Below, in pieces: positions 51,709 to 60,609 of a DNA stretch of 64,000 nucleotides. Position numbers and translations under genes: made by a program. The notes under the pieces were generated by a model, which did not search any database, was not told the DNA's origin, and was given only the letters and a program-made list of their open reading frames with translations. Location: contig NZ_PVBT01000002.1 in the NCBI RefSeq assembly GCF_002980555.1, positions 310,001-374,000 on the forward strand, given 5' to 3'. Source of the stretch: Phyllobacterium myrsinacearum. GTDB taxonomy: Bacteria > Pseudomonadota > Alphaproteobacteria > Rhizobiales > Rhizobiaceae. Position 1 is the first letter of the stretch, and each line of letters begins with the position of its first letter.

Positions 51709-53460
51709 GTGCATCACGAAGTTTCCTTAATTGCCACAGTGGCGGTGAGTTTTGTTTTTGCAGCCGTGTGCGGCTATCTCGCGGATCGTCTGCGTCTGCC
51801 GCCGCTGGTCGGTTATCTCGTCGCCGGTATTCTGATGGGCCCCTTTACCCCTGGGTTCATCGCCGATGGTGCACTTGCATCGCAGCTTGCCGAGATGGGC
51901 GTCATCCTTCTGATGTTCGGTGTCGGCCTGCATTTCTCCGCTTCGGAGCTGCTGGCTGTCCGCGGTATCGCCGTTCCCGGCGCGGTTGCGCAGATTGTCC
52001 TTGCGACCGTACTTGGCGTTGGCCTGGCGTCGCTGTGGGGATGGGGGATCGGCGCCGGGCTGGTTTTGGGCCTGAGCCTTTCCGTTGCCAGCACGGTCGT
52101 TCTGCTGAAGGCACTGGAGGAGCGCAACCTCGTCAACTCAGCCAATGGGCGCGTGGCTGTCGGCTGGCTTATCGTTGAAGACCTGGCGATGGTGCTGGCG
52201 CTGGTGCTCCTGCCGGCCCTGGCGGAGATTTTGGGCGCGCAAGGCACCAGTGCGGCCGGGCAGGCGGCTGCAGGCGGAATGCCGCTGGCGCTGACCATCG
52301 CGATAACCCTGCTCAAGGTCGGAGCCTTCGCCGTCATGGCGATCTTTCTAGGCCCGAAGGTCGTGCCATGGCTGCTGACCCTGGTGGCGCGGACAGGATC
52401 GCAGGAGTTGTTCACTCTGTCGGTTCTTGCCATTGCGCTTGGGATCGCTTTCGGGGCGACAGAGATTTTTGGCGTATCCTTCGCGCTGGGTGCGTTCTTT
52501 GCCGGCGTGGTGATGAGCGAGTCGAACCTCAGTCACAGGGCGGCGGCGGACTCGCTGCCGCTGCAGAATGCATTCTCGGTGCTGTTTTTCATTTCCGTGG
52601 GCATGTTGTTCGACCCGTCCATCCTGTTGCGCGAACCCATGGCGGTGCTGGGGGCGCTCGCATTGATTATTTTCGGCAAGTCGCTCATCGCATTCTGCAT
52701 CGTGCTTCTGCTGCGTTTTCCCGTGGGAATGGGCCTGACCGTCGCGGCCAGCCTGGCGCAGATCGGCGAATTCTCGTTCATTCTCGCCGGCCTCGGCGTG
52801 ACGCTCGGCCTGCTGCCGCGCGAGGGGCAGGACATTATCCTTGCCGGAGCGATCCTCTCGATCACCATCAATCCGCTGGTATTTCTGGCCGCCGAGGGGT
52901 TGGAGAACGGCATCCATCGCCGCTGGCCGGTATTTTTCACCAGCTATGGCAAGAAGCGGGAGGACGTGCTGGCGCGTGAACTCGGCGACATCCGGGCAAT
53001 CAACGAGGAACGCAACCGGCAGCATCAGCTCAGGATGCAGCAGCTGATCGACACTTTTCCCCTGTTTGCGCAAGTGGATGAACACGCCCAGGAGGAACTC
53101 CTGCTGTTGTTCAAACCCAAATCCGCTTCGCCGGGTGAGCGGATCATCCGGATCGGCGATCGCGGCGATGGAATGTATTTCATTGCGTCAGGTGCTGTGG
53201 AGGTCCAGCTCGACAGCGAGCCGGTGCGCCTCGAGCCCGGAGCATTCTTTGGCGAGATGGCGCTGCTCAGCGGCGGACGGCGGACGGCGGATGTCGTCGC
53301 CATCGATTTCTGCGAATTTCTTGTGCTTGACCGGCGTGATTTCAACGTCTTCATGTCGCGGCATCCGACCCTGCGGGCGGCGGTTAGCACCATGGCGCGG
53401 GAAAGGGCGGAGATGAACACCTTGCGGCGGAATCCAGACAGGACCTCCGGCGCTGCCTGA
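51709..53460 (+). CDS. Cation:proton antiporter (CPA2) with C-terminal cNMP-binding domain
   Basis: This 583-residue protein has about twelve transmembrane helices of the Na+/H+ exchanger fold (LPPLVGYLVAGILMGPFTPG at the start; GWLIVEDLAMVLALVLLP with the ion-binding Asp). A cytoplasmic cyclic-nucleotide-binding domain follows at about residues 440-570, with the cassette FFGEMALLSGGRRTADV. It lacks the TrkA-N domain of KefB/C. I choose the GTG at 51709 (GGGCGG upstream), which starts right before the first helix, rather than a TTG at 51637. cAMP may gate ion exchange. Confidence 0.87.
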   Translation: MHHEVSLIATVAVSFVFAAVCGYLADRLRLPPLVGYLVAGILMGPFTPGFIADGALASQLAEMGVILLMFGVGLHFSASELLAVRGIAVPGAVAQIVLATVLGVGLASLWGWGIGAGLVLGLSLSVASTVVLLKALEERNLVNSANGRVAVGWLIVEDLAMVLALVLLPALAEILGAQGTSAAGQAAAGGMPLALTIAITLLKVGAFAVMAIFLGPKVVPWLLTLVARTGSQELFTLSVLAIALGIAFGATEIFGVSFALGAFFAGVVMSESNLSHRAAADSLPLQNAFSVLFFISVGMLFDPSILLREPMAVLGALALIIFGKSLIAFCIVLLLRFPVGMGLTVAASLAQIGEFSFILAGLGVTLGLLPREGQDIILAGAILSITINPLVFLAAEGLENGIHRRWPVFFTSYGKKREDVLARELGDIRAINEERNRQHQLRMQQLIDTFPLFAQVDEHAQEELLLLFKPKSASPGERIIRIGDRGDGMYFIASGAVEVQLDSEPVRLEPGAFFGEMALLSGGRRTADVVAIDFCEFLVLDRRDFNVFMSRHPTLRAAVSTMARERAEMNTLRRNPDRTSGAA

Positions 53461-53478
53461 GCAGGCCTTGCGTTGGCG

Positions 53479-54120
53479 CTATTGCTTCATGAGCCCGGCG
53501 CGCCAGGCAAGCGCAACTGCCTGGGTGCGGTCGGTCAAGTCCAGCTTTGACATGATGCTTCCCAGATGGGCTTTCACCGTCTTTTCCGTGATGTTGAGTT
53601 CGGCGGCGATCTTCGCATTGCTGCCGCCTTCGGCCAGGCAGCGCAGAACTTCAAGCTCGCGGGCCGTGAGATCCTCGAACTGGCGTGGCTGCGGATTGCG
53701 GATGGAATTGAGCAGGCGCTGCGCCACCAGGGGGTGCAGTGTCGGCGTCCCCTTGCCGGCCGCGTGAATGGCATTGAGCAAATGTTCGCCGCGCATGGAT
53801 TTCAACAGGAAGGAATGGGCGCCCGCCTCGATGGCTTTGAAAGCGAGCCGGTCGTCATCGCTCGATGTCAGGATCATGATATGGGTTTCGGGGCTTGCCT
53901 TGCGGATGAGGCCAATCATGGCTTCCGCGGCATCGCCCATTCCCGGCATCATCAGATCCAGCAGGAGAACGTCGGGACGATGCTCGCGCACCATCAAGAT
54001 GGCGGTCTCGCCGTTTTCAGCTTCCGCAAGAACAGTGAAACCGGGATCGATGCGCAGCAGCCCGCGAATGCCTTCGCGCACCACGGCATGATCATCGGCA
54101 ATGACTATTGTTGTGCTCAT
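53479..54120 (-). CDS. NarL/LuxR-type response regulator
   Basis: This 213-residue protein has a receiver domain with phospho-acceptor Asp55 (VLLLDLMMPG), the acidic pair in IADDHA and a conserved Lys in LLKSM. A LuxR-type helix-turn-helix follows (LTARELEVLRCLAEGGSNAK, then TVKAHLGSIMSKL). It overlaps the start of the sensor kinase gene (54117-54120), so the two are made together. The ligand and targets are unknown. Confidence 0.9.
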   Translation of the reverse strand: MSTTIVIADDHAVVREGIRGLLRIDPGFTVLAEAENGETAILMVREHRPDVLLLDLMMPGMGDAAEAMIGLIRKASPETHIMILTSSDDDRLAFKAIEAGAHSFLLKSMRGEHLLNAIHAAGKGTPTLHPLVAQRLLNSIRNPQPRQFEDLTARELEVLRCLAEGGSNAKIAAELNITEKTVKAHLGSIMSKLDLTDRTQAVALAWRAGLMKQ

Positions 54121-55550
54121 GATTGCCCCGCCACGGGTAGTTTGAACGACACATCAATGGATGTGCCGGTTGATTCCGACTGAATTGTTATCGTGCCGCC
54201 CGGCAATGTGTTCGCACGCCAGCGCATGTTCGACAATCCCATCCCGAAAGGAGCCTTGCCGAGGTCGAAACCTTGGCCGTCGTCGGTGATGCTCCAGTGC
54301 CAGCGGGCGCCGGGCCTGCAGTCGATGCGGATGGCGCGGCACTGCGCATGGCGCAAGGCATTCGCCACGGCTTCATGGGTTATCATGAGCAATTCCTGGG
54401 CAATTTCCGGCACGCCATCAAAAGCGGAGCGGGCATTTTCCGGCCAATTGATCGACCATTGCACGCCTGATCCCGCCAGCAGATCGCGCACGCTGCGCAG
54501 CAATGTCTCATACAGGCCGTAATCGGCAATCGCGGGCAGGTTGAAGCCGGAAACCACGTTCTCCAGATCGTGCTGCAGATGATCCGCCAGGCGCCGGGCC
54601 GATTCGACGGTGGGCAGCAGCGGCGCATGTCCCTGCGCCTCATATTCCAGCTCGGTGAGTTTCAAACCAAGCACAAAACTCCGCTGCTTGGCCGTATCGT
54701 GCAGGTCGCGGGCAATACGGTTGCGCTCCACCGATATGGCCAGCGCCTTCTGCGTATCGAAGCTCTTGGATATCGCATCCGCCATGCTGTTGAATCGTTG
54801 CATCAGCCGCCCGAATTCGTCTCTTGAACCGTCCTTGATGCGGGCCCGCAGATCGCCAGCCGCCCATTGGTCCGCGACGGTTGTCGCCCGCTTTATCCGC
54901 CGGAACAGCCGCCACACGAACAGGGCCGCAACGCTTGCCCCCATGGAATTGATCAGGATGAATGTGCGGATATAGTCGTAGACTGTGACGTCGATCACTT
55001 CGTCGTAAAGTTCCCACTGCGACCAGTACTGGACCCCGATCAATGCCTGGCTGTTATTGGCAAGCGGCAGCGATACCTGCTGGATCATGGCCCAGTCTTC
55101 ATTGTCGCGCTGAATGAAATTCGGCTGCCCCGCATGGGCAGCTTCGCTCATGGCCTTGCTGAGCAAGGGAGTGGCATCGGGCTGGGTGGCACACAGGACG
55201 CTGTCATCGCCAAGGATTCGAACCTGCATCCTGCCGCTGTGAAAGTAGGAAAACATAACGCCGAAGTCAGATACCCGCGTGACGCCGTCCTTGACGACAG
55301 CCCAGAAGATTTTGCTGGCCAGCACATTACAGGCTTCCCTGTCGCGCGGATCGGTGCCTGATGCCAGGGCGGCCAGCTGCTGCTGATTCAGGCTATTGAA
55401 GAAGCTGCGGATGCTGCTTTCATAGCGGCCGGAGGAAAACTGGCTCATGAGAATGCTGACGAGAAAGAGCGCGCCGAAACCGACGATCATGAACATCAGC
55501 ACCAGTTTGACGAACAGGCCGCGCAAACGCAGAGCATGCAAAAAACTCAC
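54117..55550 (-). CDS. NarX/LiaS-type sensor histidine kinase
   Basis: This 477-residue membrane kinase has a first helix (VLMFMIVGFGALFLVSILMS), a periplasmic sensor region of about 140 residues, a second helix near residue 190 and a HAMP linker. The HisKA_3 dimerisation block is RNRIARDLHDTAKQRS, with the catalytic His before Asp. The C-terminal ATPase domain has HEAVANALRHAQ and DDGQGFDLGKAPFGMGLSNM. It phosphorylates the regulator encoded directly downstream. A small membrane protein gene precedes it by 18 nt. Confidence 0.9.
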   Translation of the reverse strand: MSFLHALRLRGLFVKLVLMFMIVGFGALFLVSILMSQFSSGRYESSIRSFFNSLNQQQLAALASGTDPRDREACNVLASKIFWAVVKDGVTRVSDFGVMFSYFHSGRMQVRILGDDSVLCATQPDATPLLSKAMSEAAHAGQPNFIQRDNEDWAMIQQVSLPLANNSQALIGVQYWSQWELYDEVIDVTVYDYIRTFILINSMGASVAALFVWRLFRRIKRATTVADQWAAGDLRARIKDGSRDEFGRLMQRFNSMADAISKSFDTQKALAISVERNRIARDLHDTAKQRSFVLGLKLTELEYEAQGHAPLLPTVESARRLADHLQHDLENVVSGFNLPAIADYGLYETLLRSVRDLLAGSGVQWSINWPENARSAFDGVPEIAQELLMITHEAVANALRHAQCRAIRIDCRPGARWHWSITDDGQGFDLGKAPFGMGLSNMRWRANTLPGGTITIQSESTGTSIDVSFKLPVAGQS

Positions 55551-55568
55551 GTGTTCAATCCTCGCCGG

Positions 55569-55910
55569 TTACTTGAACCGGCGTCTCGCGGGCCGGGCTC
55601 CTGTTCCATACCACTCGGCGGAACGAATGCCACCCTTGCTCTTGAATCGGGTTTTCGCCGTTGTGCGATGACCCTCCGGCGCCGGGTGAGACCGGTGGGC
55701 GCGTATCGGCGCTGATTCCGGCTGTTTGGCGGGTTCATCCGGTTGCGTGGCTGTCGTTTTTCTCCGTCCACCGGCAAAATGCAGCAGGATCACAACCCTA
55801 TCGCGCAAAGCGCTCCAGAAGGCTGAGGAAAGGAGCGGAATCAGCACGAGGCCAAGCAGCAGCGACAGGGCGAAATATTCAACGGAGAGCAGCTGAATCT
55901 GAAAGCGCAT
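55569..55910 (-). CDS. Small membrane protein of unknown function
   Basis: This 113-residue protein has one N-terminal hydrophobic helix (YFALSLLLGLVLIPLLSSAFW) and a basic, proline-rich tail (PIRAHRSHPAPEGHR, RFKSKGGIRSAEWYG). No known domain is visible. It lies 18 nt upstream of the sensor kinase gene on the same strand, so it could be an accessory part of that signalling pair. The ATG at 55910 or an in-frame TTG 6 nt upstream may be the start. Confidence 0.5.
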   Translation of the reverse strand: MRFQIQLLSVEYFALSLLLGLVLIPLLSSAFWSALRDRVVILLHFAGGRRKTTATQPDEPAKQPESAPIRAHRSHPAPEGHRTTAKTRFKSKGGIRSAEWYGTGARPARRRFK

Positions 55911-56123
55911 GATCAATCGACCGTCGTTGATGCGGGGCCAGGAACGTTTGGTTCAACCTGCGGTGCAAGCCAAATTCGGTTTGGTCTGAGCATAGCTGTA
56001 TCTTCCGGTTATCACGCTTTCGTGAAGCGCTGCACCAGAAAGTAACCACGTTCCATTTTTTGTGCATCGGGCGAAGGTCAGGCCCGCATATACGACCAAA
56101 GTCGTAGACGTTTGATCTCATCC

Positions 56124-56160
56124 GCCACCCGCCAAGCGCGGAACGCGCATGGCGGGTGGC
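56124..56160 (-). terminator. Hairpin downstream of the acid phosphatase gene
   Basis: An 11-bp perfect outer stem (GCCACCCGCCA with TGGCGGGTGGC) and an inner GCGCG-GAA-CGCGC stem are separated by one mismatch, 14 nt past the phosphatase stop. The flank lacks a T-tract, so termination may need Rho or the element may stabilise the mRNA end. Confidence 0.55.
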
Positions 56161-56174
56161 GTCGTGCGATGGTA

Positions 56175-56876
56175 TCAGGCGCCGCCGAGACCCAGAGCAG
56201 CGCGCAGTTCTGCCTTTGCAGGCTCATATTCGGCCTTGAAGTCGTCATGCTTCATGATTGTCGCGGCAATAACGCTGCCGGAAATGCGGCCCATTTCCAC
56301 GTCGGAACGGTAGTGAATGCCGCCGACGATGCGGTTATTGCCGTATTCCCAGGCACGGGCCATGATTTCCGCTTTCTTTTCCGGGACCATGTTGGACAGA
56401 ACAATGCCCATCAGCGTGCCAACGGTTGTGTGACCGGACGGCCAGGCACCGGAATTGGAAGGCTTGACGGCAGGCTTGACGAGTTCGCTCAGCTGATGCG
56501 GGCGCGGGCGCTTGAAGACGTCCTTTGCCGGATCAACGACAGCGCCTTCGGTCTCAACGACGCGGTCGAAAAAGGCAGCAAGCTTCGGCAGTTTGTCCTT
56601 GTTGAAATCCGGACCGAGCACATCGGCGAAACGCCAGACGTTTTCCTCGGCATCGGCCTGGGCGCGGGCAACCATTTCCGGTGTCCGGGTCACTTGCAAG
56701 GTAAGAACTTCGCCGATTTCTGCCTTGGTCTGCGCCGAGTCATTGGCCGGAGGCGGAGGCAAAATGGTCAGGAGGTCGATTTCCTTACTATCGCTGAAAG
56801 GCTTGACCTCGCCGGCATAGGCGGCGGTAAGGCCAACAAAAGCAAACGCTGTCAGCAGACTGAGCAATCTACGCAT
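56175..56876 (-). CDS. Class A non-specific acid phosphatase (PhoN-like, PAP2 superfamily)
   Basis: This 233-residue secreted enzyme has a signal peptide (MRRLLSLLTAFAFVGLTAAYA, cleaved after AYA) and the three phosphatase signature blocks: KDVFKRPRP, PSGHTTVG, and NRIVGGIHYRSD, which contains the catalytic His and Asp. This is the K-x6-RP, PSGH, SR-x5-H-x3-D pattern of class A bacterial acid phosphatases, except that the Ser of the last block is Asn here. It acts in the periplasm on organic phosphate esters. Divergent from the FUSC gene. Confidence 0.88.
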   Translation of the reverse strand: MRRLLSLLTAFAFVGLTAAYAGEVKPFSDSKEIDLLTILPPPPANDSAQTKAEIGEVLTLQVTRTPEMVARAQADAEENVWRFADVLGPDFNKDKLPKLAAFFDRVVETEGAVVDPAKDVFKRPRPHQLSELVKPAVKPSNSGAWPSGHTTVGTLMGIVLSNMVPEKKAEIMARAWEYGNNRIVGGIHYRSDVEMGRISGSVIAATIMKHDDFKAEYEPAKAELRAALGLGGA

Positions 56877-57090
56877 AAAATAGTCCTCGTTAGGGTGATG
56901 ATCGCCATTGGATCATGCGCCCGTTGGATGTCACGTTTGTGACACAATGGGGTCATTGAAGGCGGTCTTGCGCGGCAAAGGCTGCGGTGAAGGCGCGGTG
57001 GCAAGAAGACGCATGGTCATGCCGCGTCTTTCCGTTGTGCCGTCCGGTTGCGGACTATATTGAGGGCGGGGAGCTGCCAGATCGGACGCC

Positions 57091-59181
57091 ATGTTTCAAT
57101 CCATCCACACCATCATGCAACACCCGGCATGGCCCGGCCGGACGGCCTGGGTGTTTGCGCTCAGGACGAATGTGGCGGCTCTCATTGCCCTCACGGCAGC
57201 CTTTGCCTTGAACCTGCAGCAGCCGCAATGGGCGATGATGACCGTCTTCATCGTGTCACAGCCGATTGCCGGCATGGTCATCAGCAAAGGCCTGTTTCGT
57301 CTGGCCGGAACGCTGACCGGGGCTTTGGCGGCCATTGCCATTACGGCCGCAACCGGCGACATGCGCTGGCTGTTTGTCGCGGCGATCGCCCTGTGGGTGG
57401 CATTGTGCACCTATGCGGCCTCCATGTTGCGGAACCCGGAATCCTACGGCGCCGCTCTTGCGGGCTATACCGCCGTCATTATCGCGCTCCCGGCATTTGG
57501 CCACCCGCATCTTCTGACCGAATTTGCCTATGCGCGTTGCATGGAGATCGTGCTCGGCATTGTCTGTGCCGGTGTGGCCAGCCGCTTTTTTCAGCCGCAG
57601 CTGGCGCGAACGGCGTTGGTCGAGGGCCTGGAAAACTGCATCGCCGATCTGGCGCGCTATACCAGCGATGCGATTGCCGGGCATGATGCCGGGCACTTGA
57701 AAGCCGCGCACAGAAAGCTGATCGCGGACACGCAGGCTCTCGCCGCCATGCGAGCTCACGCACGGCTGGAAGCCCCCAGTCTTGTCACCCATGGCCGTCA
57801 TTCGCGCCATACGGTGGGCCATCTCATGTCGTGCCTGTCGATTGTGAATATCCTTGTGGCGCATCGGGTTTCGTCCGACGGGACATGGAGCAACCTGCGC
57901 GACAAACTCGGGGCATTGCTTGATGACATGGCGCGCGACTTCAAGGTTGACGCCGTCGATCCCTGGCTCGGCAGACTGGACATCATTGCGGCCGAAATTG
58001 CGGAGCTGAAAGCCCGGCCCTGGGGCGATGACAGTATCGGCATGATGGCGCGTTTAACGCTTTTGGGTGAGTTTCTCGACGGACTCAAGGCAACATTGAA
58101 CGGTCTTTCGGCACTGCGAAGCCGTTCGCAATATATGGCAGGCAGCCGGAAGGCGCCGGCATTGCCGGTCTACCGCGATCACAGCACGGCCCTGGTGAAT
58201 GCAGTTCGCGCCGTTGCTGCAACAGCCCTCATGACCGCCTACTGGATGGAAAGCCAGCATGCGGATGCGGCGGCTGCGGCGATCATCGTTGCAGTGGTGT
58301 GCAGCCTTTTCGCGTCCATGCCCAATCCGTTGCAGACGAGCTGGGGATTTTTCAAGGGCACCTTGTACGCCGTTCCGTTTGCCTTCGTTCTCGGGCAGTT
58401 GATCCTGCCGTCTTTCCCCGGTTTGTTCTGGTTTGCCGTATTCATTGTTCCCATCCTCGTGCCGGCGGCGCTTCTCATGGCAGATCCGCGCCATGTCGGC
58501 CCGGCAACAGCTTTCGCCATCAATTTCATCGTTTTCCTCAAGCCGCATGAGGCGATGGTGTTTGAACCGCAGGTGTTCATGGAAACCTCCCTGTCGGTTC
58601 TGGTCGGCATTCTCATCGGGCTCCTCGTGTTCATCGTTGTTCTGCCGAAGCGGCCGCAGGTGACGGTGAACCGGATGATGGGCGCGCTGCGAACGGATAT
58701 CGTCCGGCTCTGTCTGCGTGACCGGGTTCCAAGCCCGTCCGCATTCAACAGCCTTGCCTATGACCGTATCAACCAGCTGATGCCGATCCTCAGGACCATG
58801 CGGGAGGCGGGGGAGGCGCTGCTGGACGATGCCCTGTCGTCGGTCACGCTGGGCGCGGAAATCATCCGGTTGCGGCGGCTCCTGTTGTGGGGGCGTCTCG
58901 AGCACGACATTGCCGATCGTATTTCGGAAAATCTCGCGCTATTGGCAAGAATGATAAGCCTGCAGACGCAGGATACCGGAGCGGTCGCAAGCTATATCGC
59001 GTCTGCCCGGTCGGTGGCCGCGGATATCCCGGCAGTGCCAACGCGGCCCCTGGTGTTGCAGGCGGCAGCCTCGCTGCGGCTGATCGCCGTCATGATCGAG
59101 GACCATCCCTCTCTGGTTCTTGGCGCACGCGTCCGGCCGGGCCGGGATAAAAAGGGCGCCTTCCGCTTCGGCATTCTCTGA
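57091..59181 (+). CDS. FUSC-family exporter (aromatic acid exporter AaeB-like)
   Basis: This 696-residue protein has two membrane blocks of about six helices each (residues 20-170 and 370-520), each followed by a cytoplasmic helical domain, as in the AaeB/YccS group. Conserved elements are QWAMMTVFIVSQPIAGMVIS in the first block and PHEAMVFEPQVFMETSLSV in the second. Members export aromatic acids such as p-hydroxybenzoate. No membrane-fusion (AaeA) partner is adjacent. It ends shortly before a perfect inverted repeat. Confidence 0.82.
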   Translation: MFQSIHTIMQHPAWPGRTAWVFALRTNVAALIALTAAFALNLQQPQWAMMTVFIVSQPIAGMVISKGLFRLAGTLTGALAAIAITAATGDMRWLFVAAIALWVALCTYAASMLRNPESYGAALAGYTAVIIALPAFGHPHLLTEFAYARCMEIVLGIVCAGVASRFFQPQLARTALVEGLENCIADLARYTSDAIAGHDAGHLKAAHRKLIADTQALAAMRAHARLEAPSLVTHGRHSRHTVGHLMSCLSIVNILVAHRVSSDGTWSNLRDKLGALLDDMARDFKVDAVDPWLGRLDIIAAEIAELKARPWGDDSIGMMARLTLLGEFLDGLKATLNGLSALRSRSQYMAGSRKAPALPVYRDHSTALVNAVRAVAATALMTAYWMESQHADAAAAAIIVAVVCSLFASMPNPLQTSWGFFKGTLYAVPFAFVLGQLILPSFPGLFWFAVFIVPILVPAALLMADPRHVGPATAFAINFIVFLKPHEAMVFEPQVFMETSLSVLVGILIGLLVFIVVLPKRPQVTVNRMMGALRTDIVRLCLRDRVPSPSAFNSLAYDRINQLMPILRTMREAGEALLDDALSSVTLGAEIIRLRRLLLWGRLEHDIADRISENLALLARMISLQTQDTGAVASYIASARSVAADIPAVPTRPLVLQAAASLRLIAVMIEDHPSLVLGARVRPGRDKKGAFRFGIL

Positions 59182-59213
59182 TTTCCGGATAGATGAACGC
59201 CGTTTTCCATCTG

Positions 59214-59242
59214 GGGGAATAGCTTCACTTTCACTATTCCCC
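59214..59242. repeat. Perfect inverted repeat 4 nt before the DUF1612-type gene
   Basis: GGGGAATAG and CTATTCCCC (9-bp arms) flank 11 nt containing a direct TTCACT-TTCACT repeat. It directly precedes the ATG at 59247 and follows the FUSC stop by 32 nt. Without a T-tract it looks more like an operator, possibly for the helix-turn-helix protein encoded downstream, than a terminator. Confidence 0.5.
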
Positions 59243-59246
59243 TATC

Positions 59247-60452
59247 ATGATTTCAATGGCTTATGATTCTGCAAACTATTCCCTGAAAGACCTGCTTCGC
59301 CCCGTTGTCGCGGCCGAAGATGCGCTTGCACGGCTGGATGAACGGGTGGCGCGCAAGGGTGATTTCGGCGAGCTGGGCAGCCGCCAGTCGAAAGATGGGT
59401 TGTTGCGTGAAAACGAAGGCTGGATTGCCCGGTCGCATTTCATGGAAGCGTGCAACGCGCTGTGGCTGGCGGGTGAACTCGTGCATGTGGAGGATCTTGT
59501 CCTGCATGATGCCCGCATGGATATCAGGACGCCGACCCATGAACTGACGCGGGCGCATGCGATTCTGCGAACCCGGCGCCAGATTGCCTCCAGTGCGGCG
59601 CAATGGGCGTTGAGCCCGAAGGGCATTGCCAGCCTGCGCGGTCGTTGGGGCAGCGACGCGCTTCTTGCGCCGATTGTCAGTGAACCGGTGCGGCGGCTTG
59701 ATGTTGAGGCTGCCCCCGAGCCGGGATCAGAGGCGGAAAGCGCTTTCGAGGAAGAACTGGCGAAGCTGGATGCGCTGCTGGATCGCTCGGAACGCCTGCT
59801 GAAGCAGCCCAAGCCAACCCGCGATAATCCGCCAGCCAGGGTGGAAACAACCTCTCCGGGGCATCTGACGCCGGATGGCGATTCGCTGGTTTACGATCCG
59901 GACTGGGATGAAGACGGCAGGATGGAGGAATGGTTCGCGGTCATGGATCGCACCCGCGATCTGCCGCCCATGCTGGCCGCGGCACTGCTCTGGGATGCGT
60001 GGGAGGAAATTGAGCCATTGCAGCACCAGCACTGGCTTGGTCCGATGCTGGTCGCCTCCATGTTGCGTGAACGGTTGAAGACACGGGCGCATCTGGCTGT
60101 TTTTAATGCGGGGCTGCGCGCGATACCGCGCGATCGCCGCCGGGCCCGTGACCGCAATGCGCGACTCACGGCCTTTCTCGAGGCGGCGCAATCATCGGCC
60201 ATTGCCAGTCTGAAAGAGATCGACCGGTTGAGCCTCGCCCGTGTCCAGATGGAGCGCAAACTGAAAGACCGGCGCTCGACATCCAGTCTGCCCGGCATGA
60301 TCGATCTCATTCTGTCACGGCCGATGGTTTCAACGGCACTGATTGCCAAGGAGCTGAAAGTGACGCCGCGCGGCGCGCTCAATCTCATTGGCGAATTGGG
60401 TGTGCGGGAGATGACCGGGCGCGGCCGCTACCGTGCCTGGGGTATCGTTTGA
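59247..60452 (+). CDS. RHE_PE00001/DUF1612-type helix-turn-helix protein
   Basis: This 401-residue protein matches, as I recall the family, the DUF1612-plus-HTH proteins common on rhizobial chromosomes and plasmids. The N-terminal half has LLRENEGWIARSHFMEACNA; the centre has LPPMLAAALLWDAWEEIEPL; the C-terminus has a winged-helix-like segment STALIAKELKVTPRGALNLI. It probably binds DNA, and the inverted repeat immediately upstream may be its own operator. Function is unknown. A second ATG at 59256 is a possible start. Confidence 0.7.
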   Translation: MISMAYDSANYSLKDLLRPVVAAEDALARLDERVARKGDFGELGSRQSKDGLLRENEGWIARSHFMEACNALWLAGELVHVEDLVLHDARMDIRTPTHELTRAHAILRTRRQIASSAAQWALSPKGIASLRGRWGSDALLAPIVSEPVRRLDVEAAPEPGSEAESAFEEELAKLDALLDRSERLLKQPKPTRDNPPARVETTSPGHLTPDGDSLVYDPDWDEDGRMEEWFAVMDRTRDLPPMLAAALLWDAWEEIEPLQHQHWLGPMLVASMLRERLKTRAHLAVFNAGLRAIPRDRRRARDRNARLTAFLEAAQSSAIASLKEIDRLSLARVQMERKLKDRRSTSSLPGMIDLILSRPMVSTALIAKELKVTPRGALNLIGELGVREMTGRGRYRAWGIV

Positions 60453-60514
60453 CGACCTCTCAAAGGTGCCGGCAGGTTTGCCATCGCGCTGGCCGAAATT
60501 TTTGCATTAATACT

Positions 60515-60529
60515 TGACTCAATTATTCA
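60515..60529. promoter_or_regulatory. Putative RirA (IRO) box upstream of the ferric reductase gene
   Basis: TGACTCAATTATTCA matches TGA-N9-TCA in an AT-rich stretch 80 nt before the reductase start. The flanks are only partly palindromic. Confidence 0.6.
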
Positions 60530-60609
60530 TCTTTTAATATGGTCCCGGCGGCCCCGCATGGTCATCCCCAATGGATCGACGGCGGAAGCGTAATGCCAGG
60601 AGAATATCC

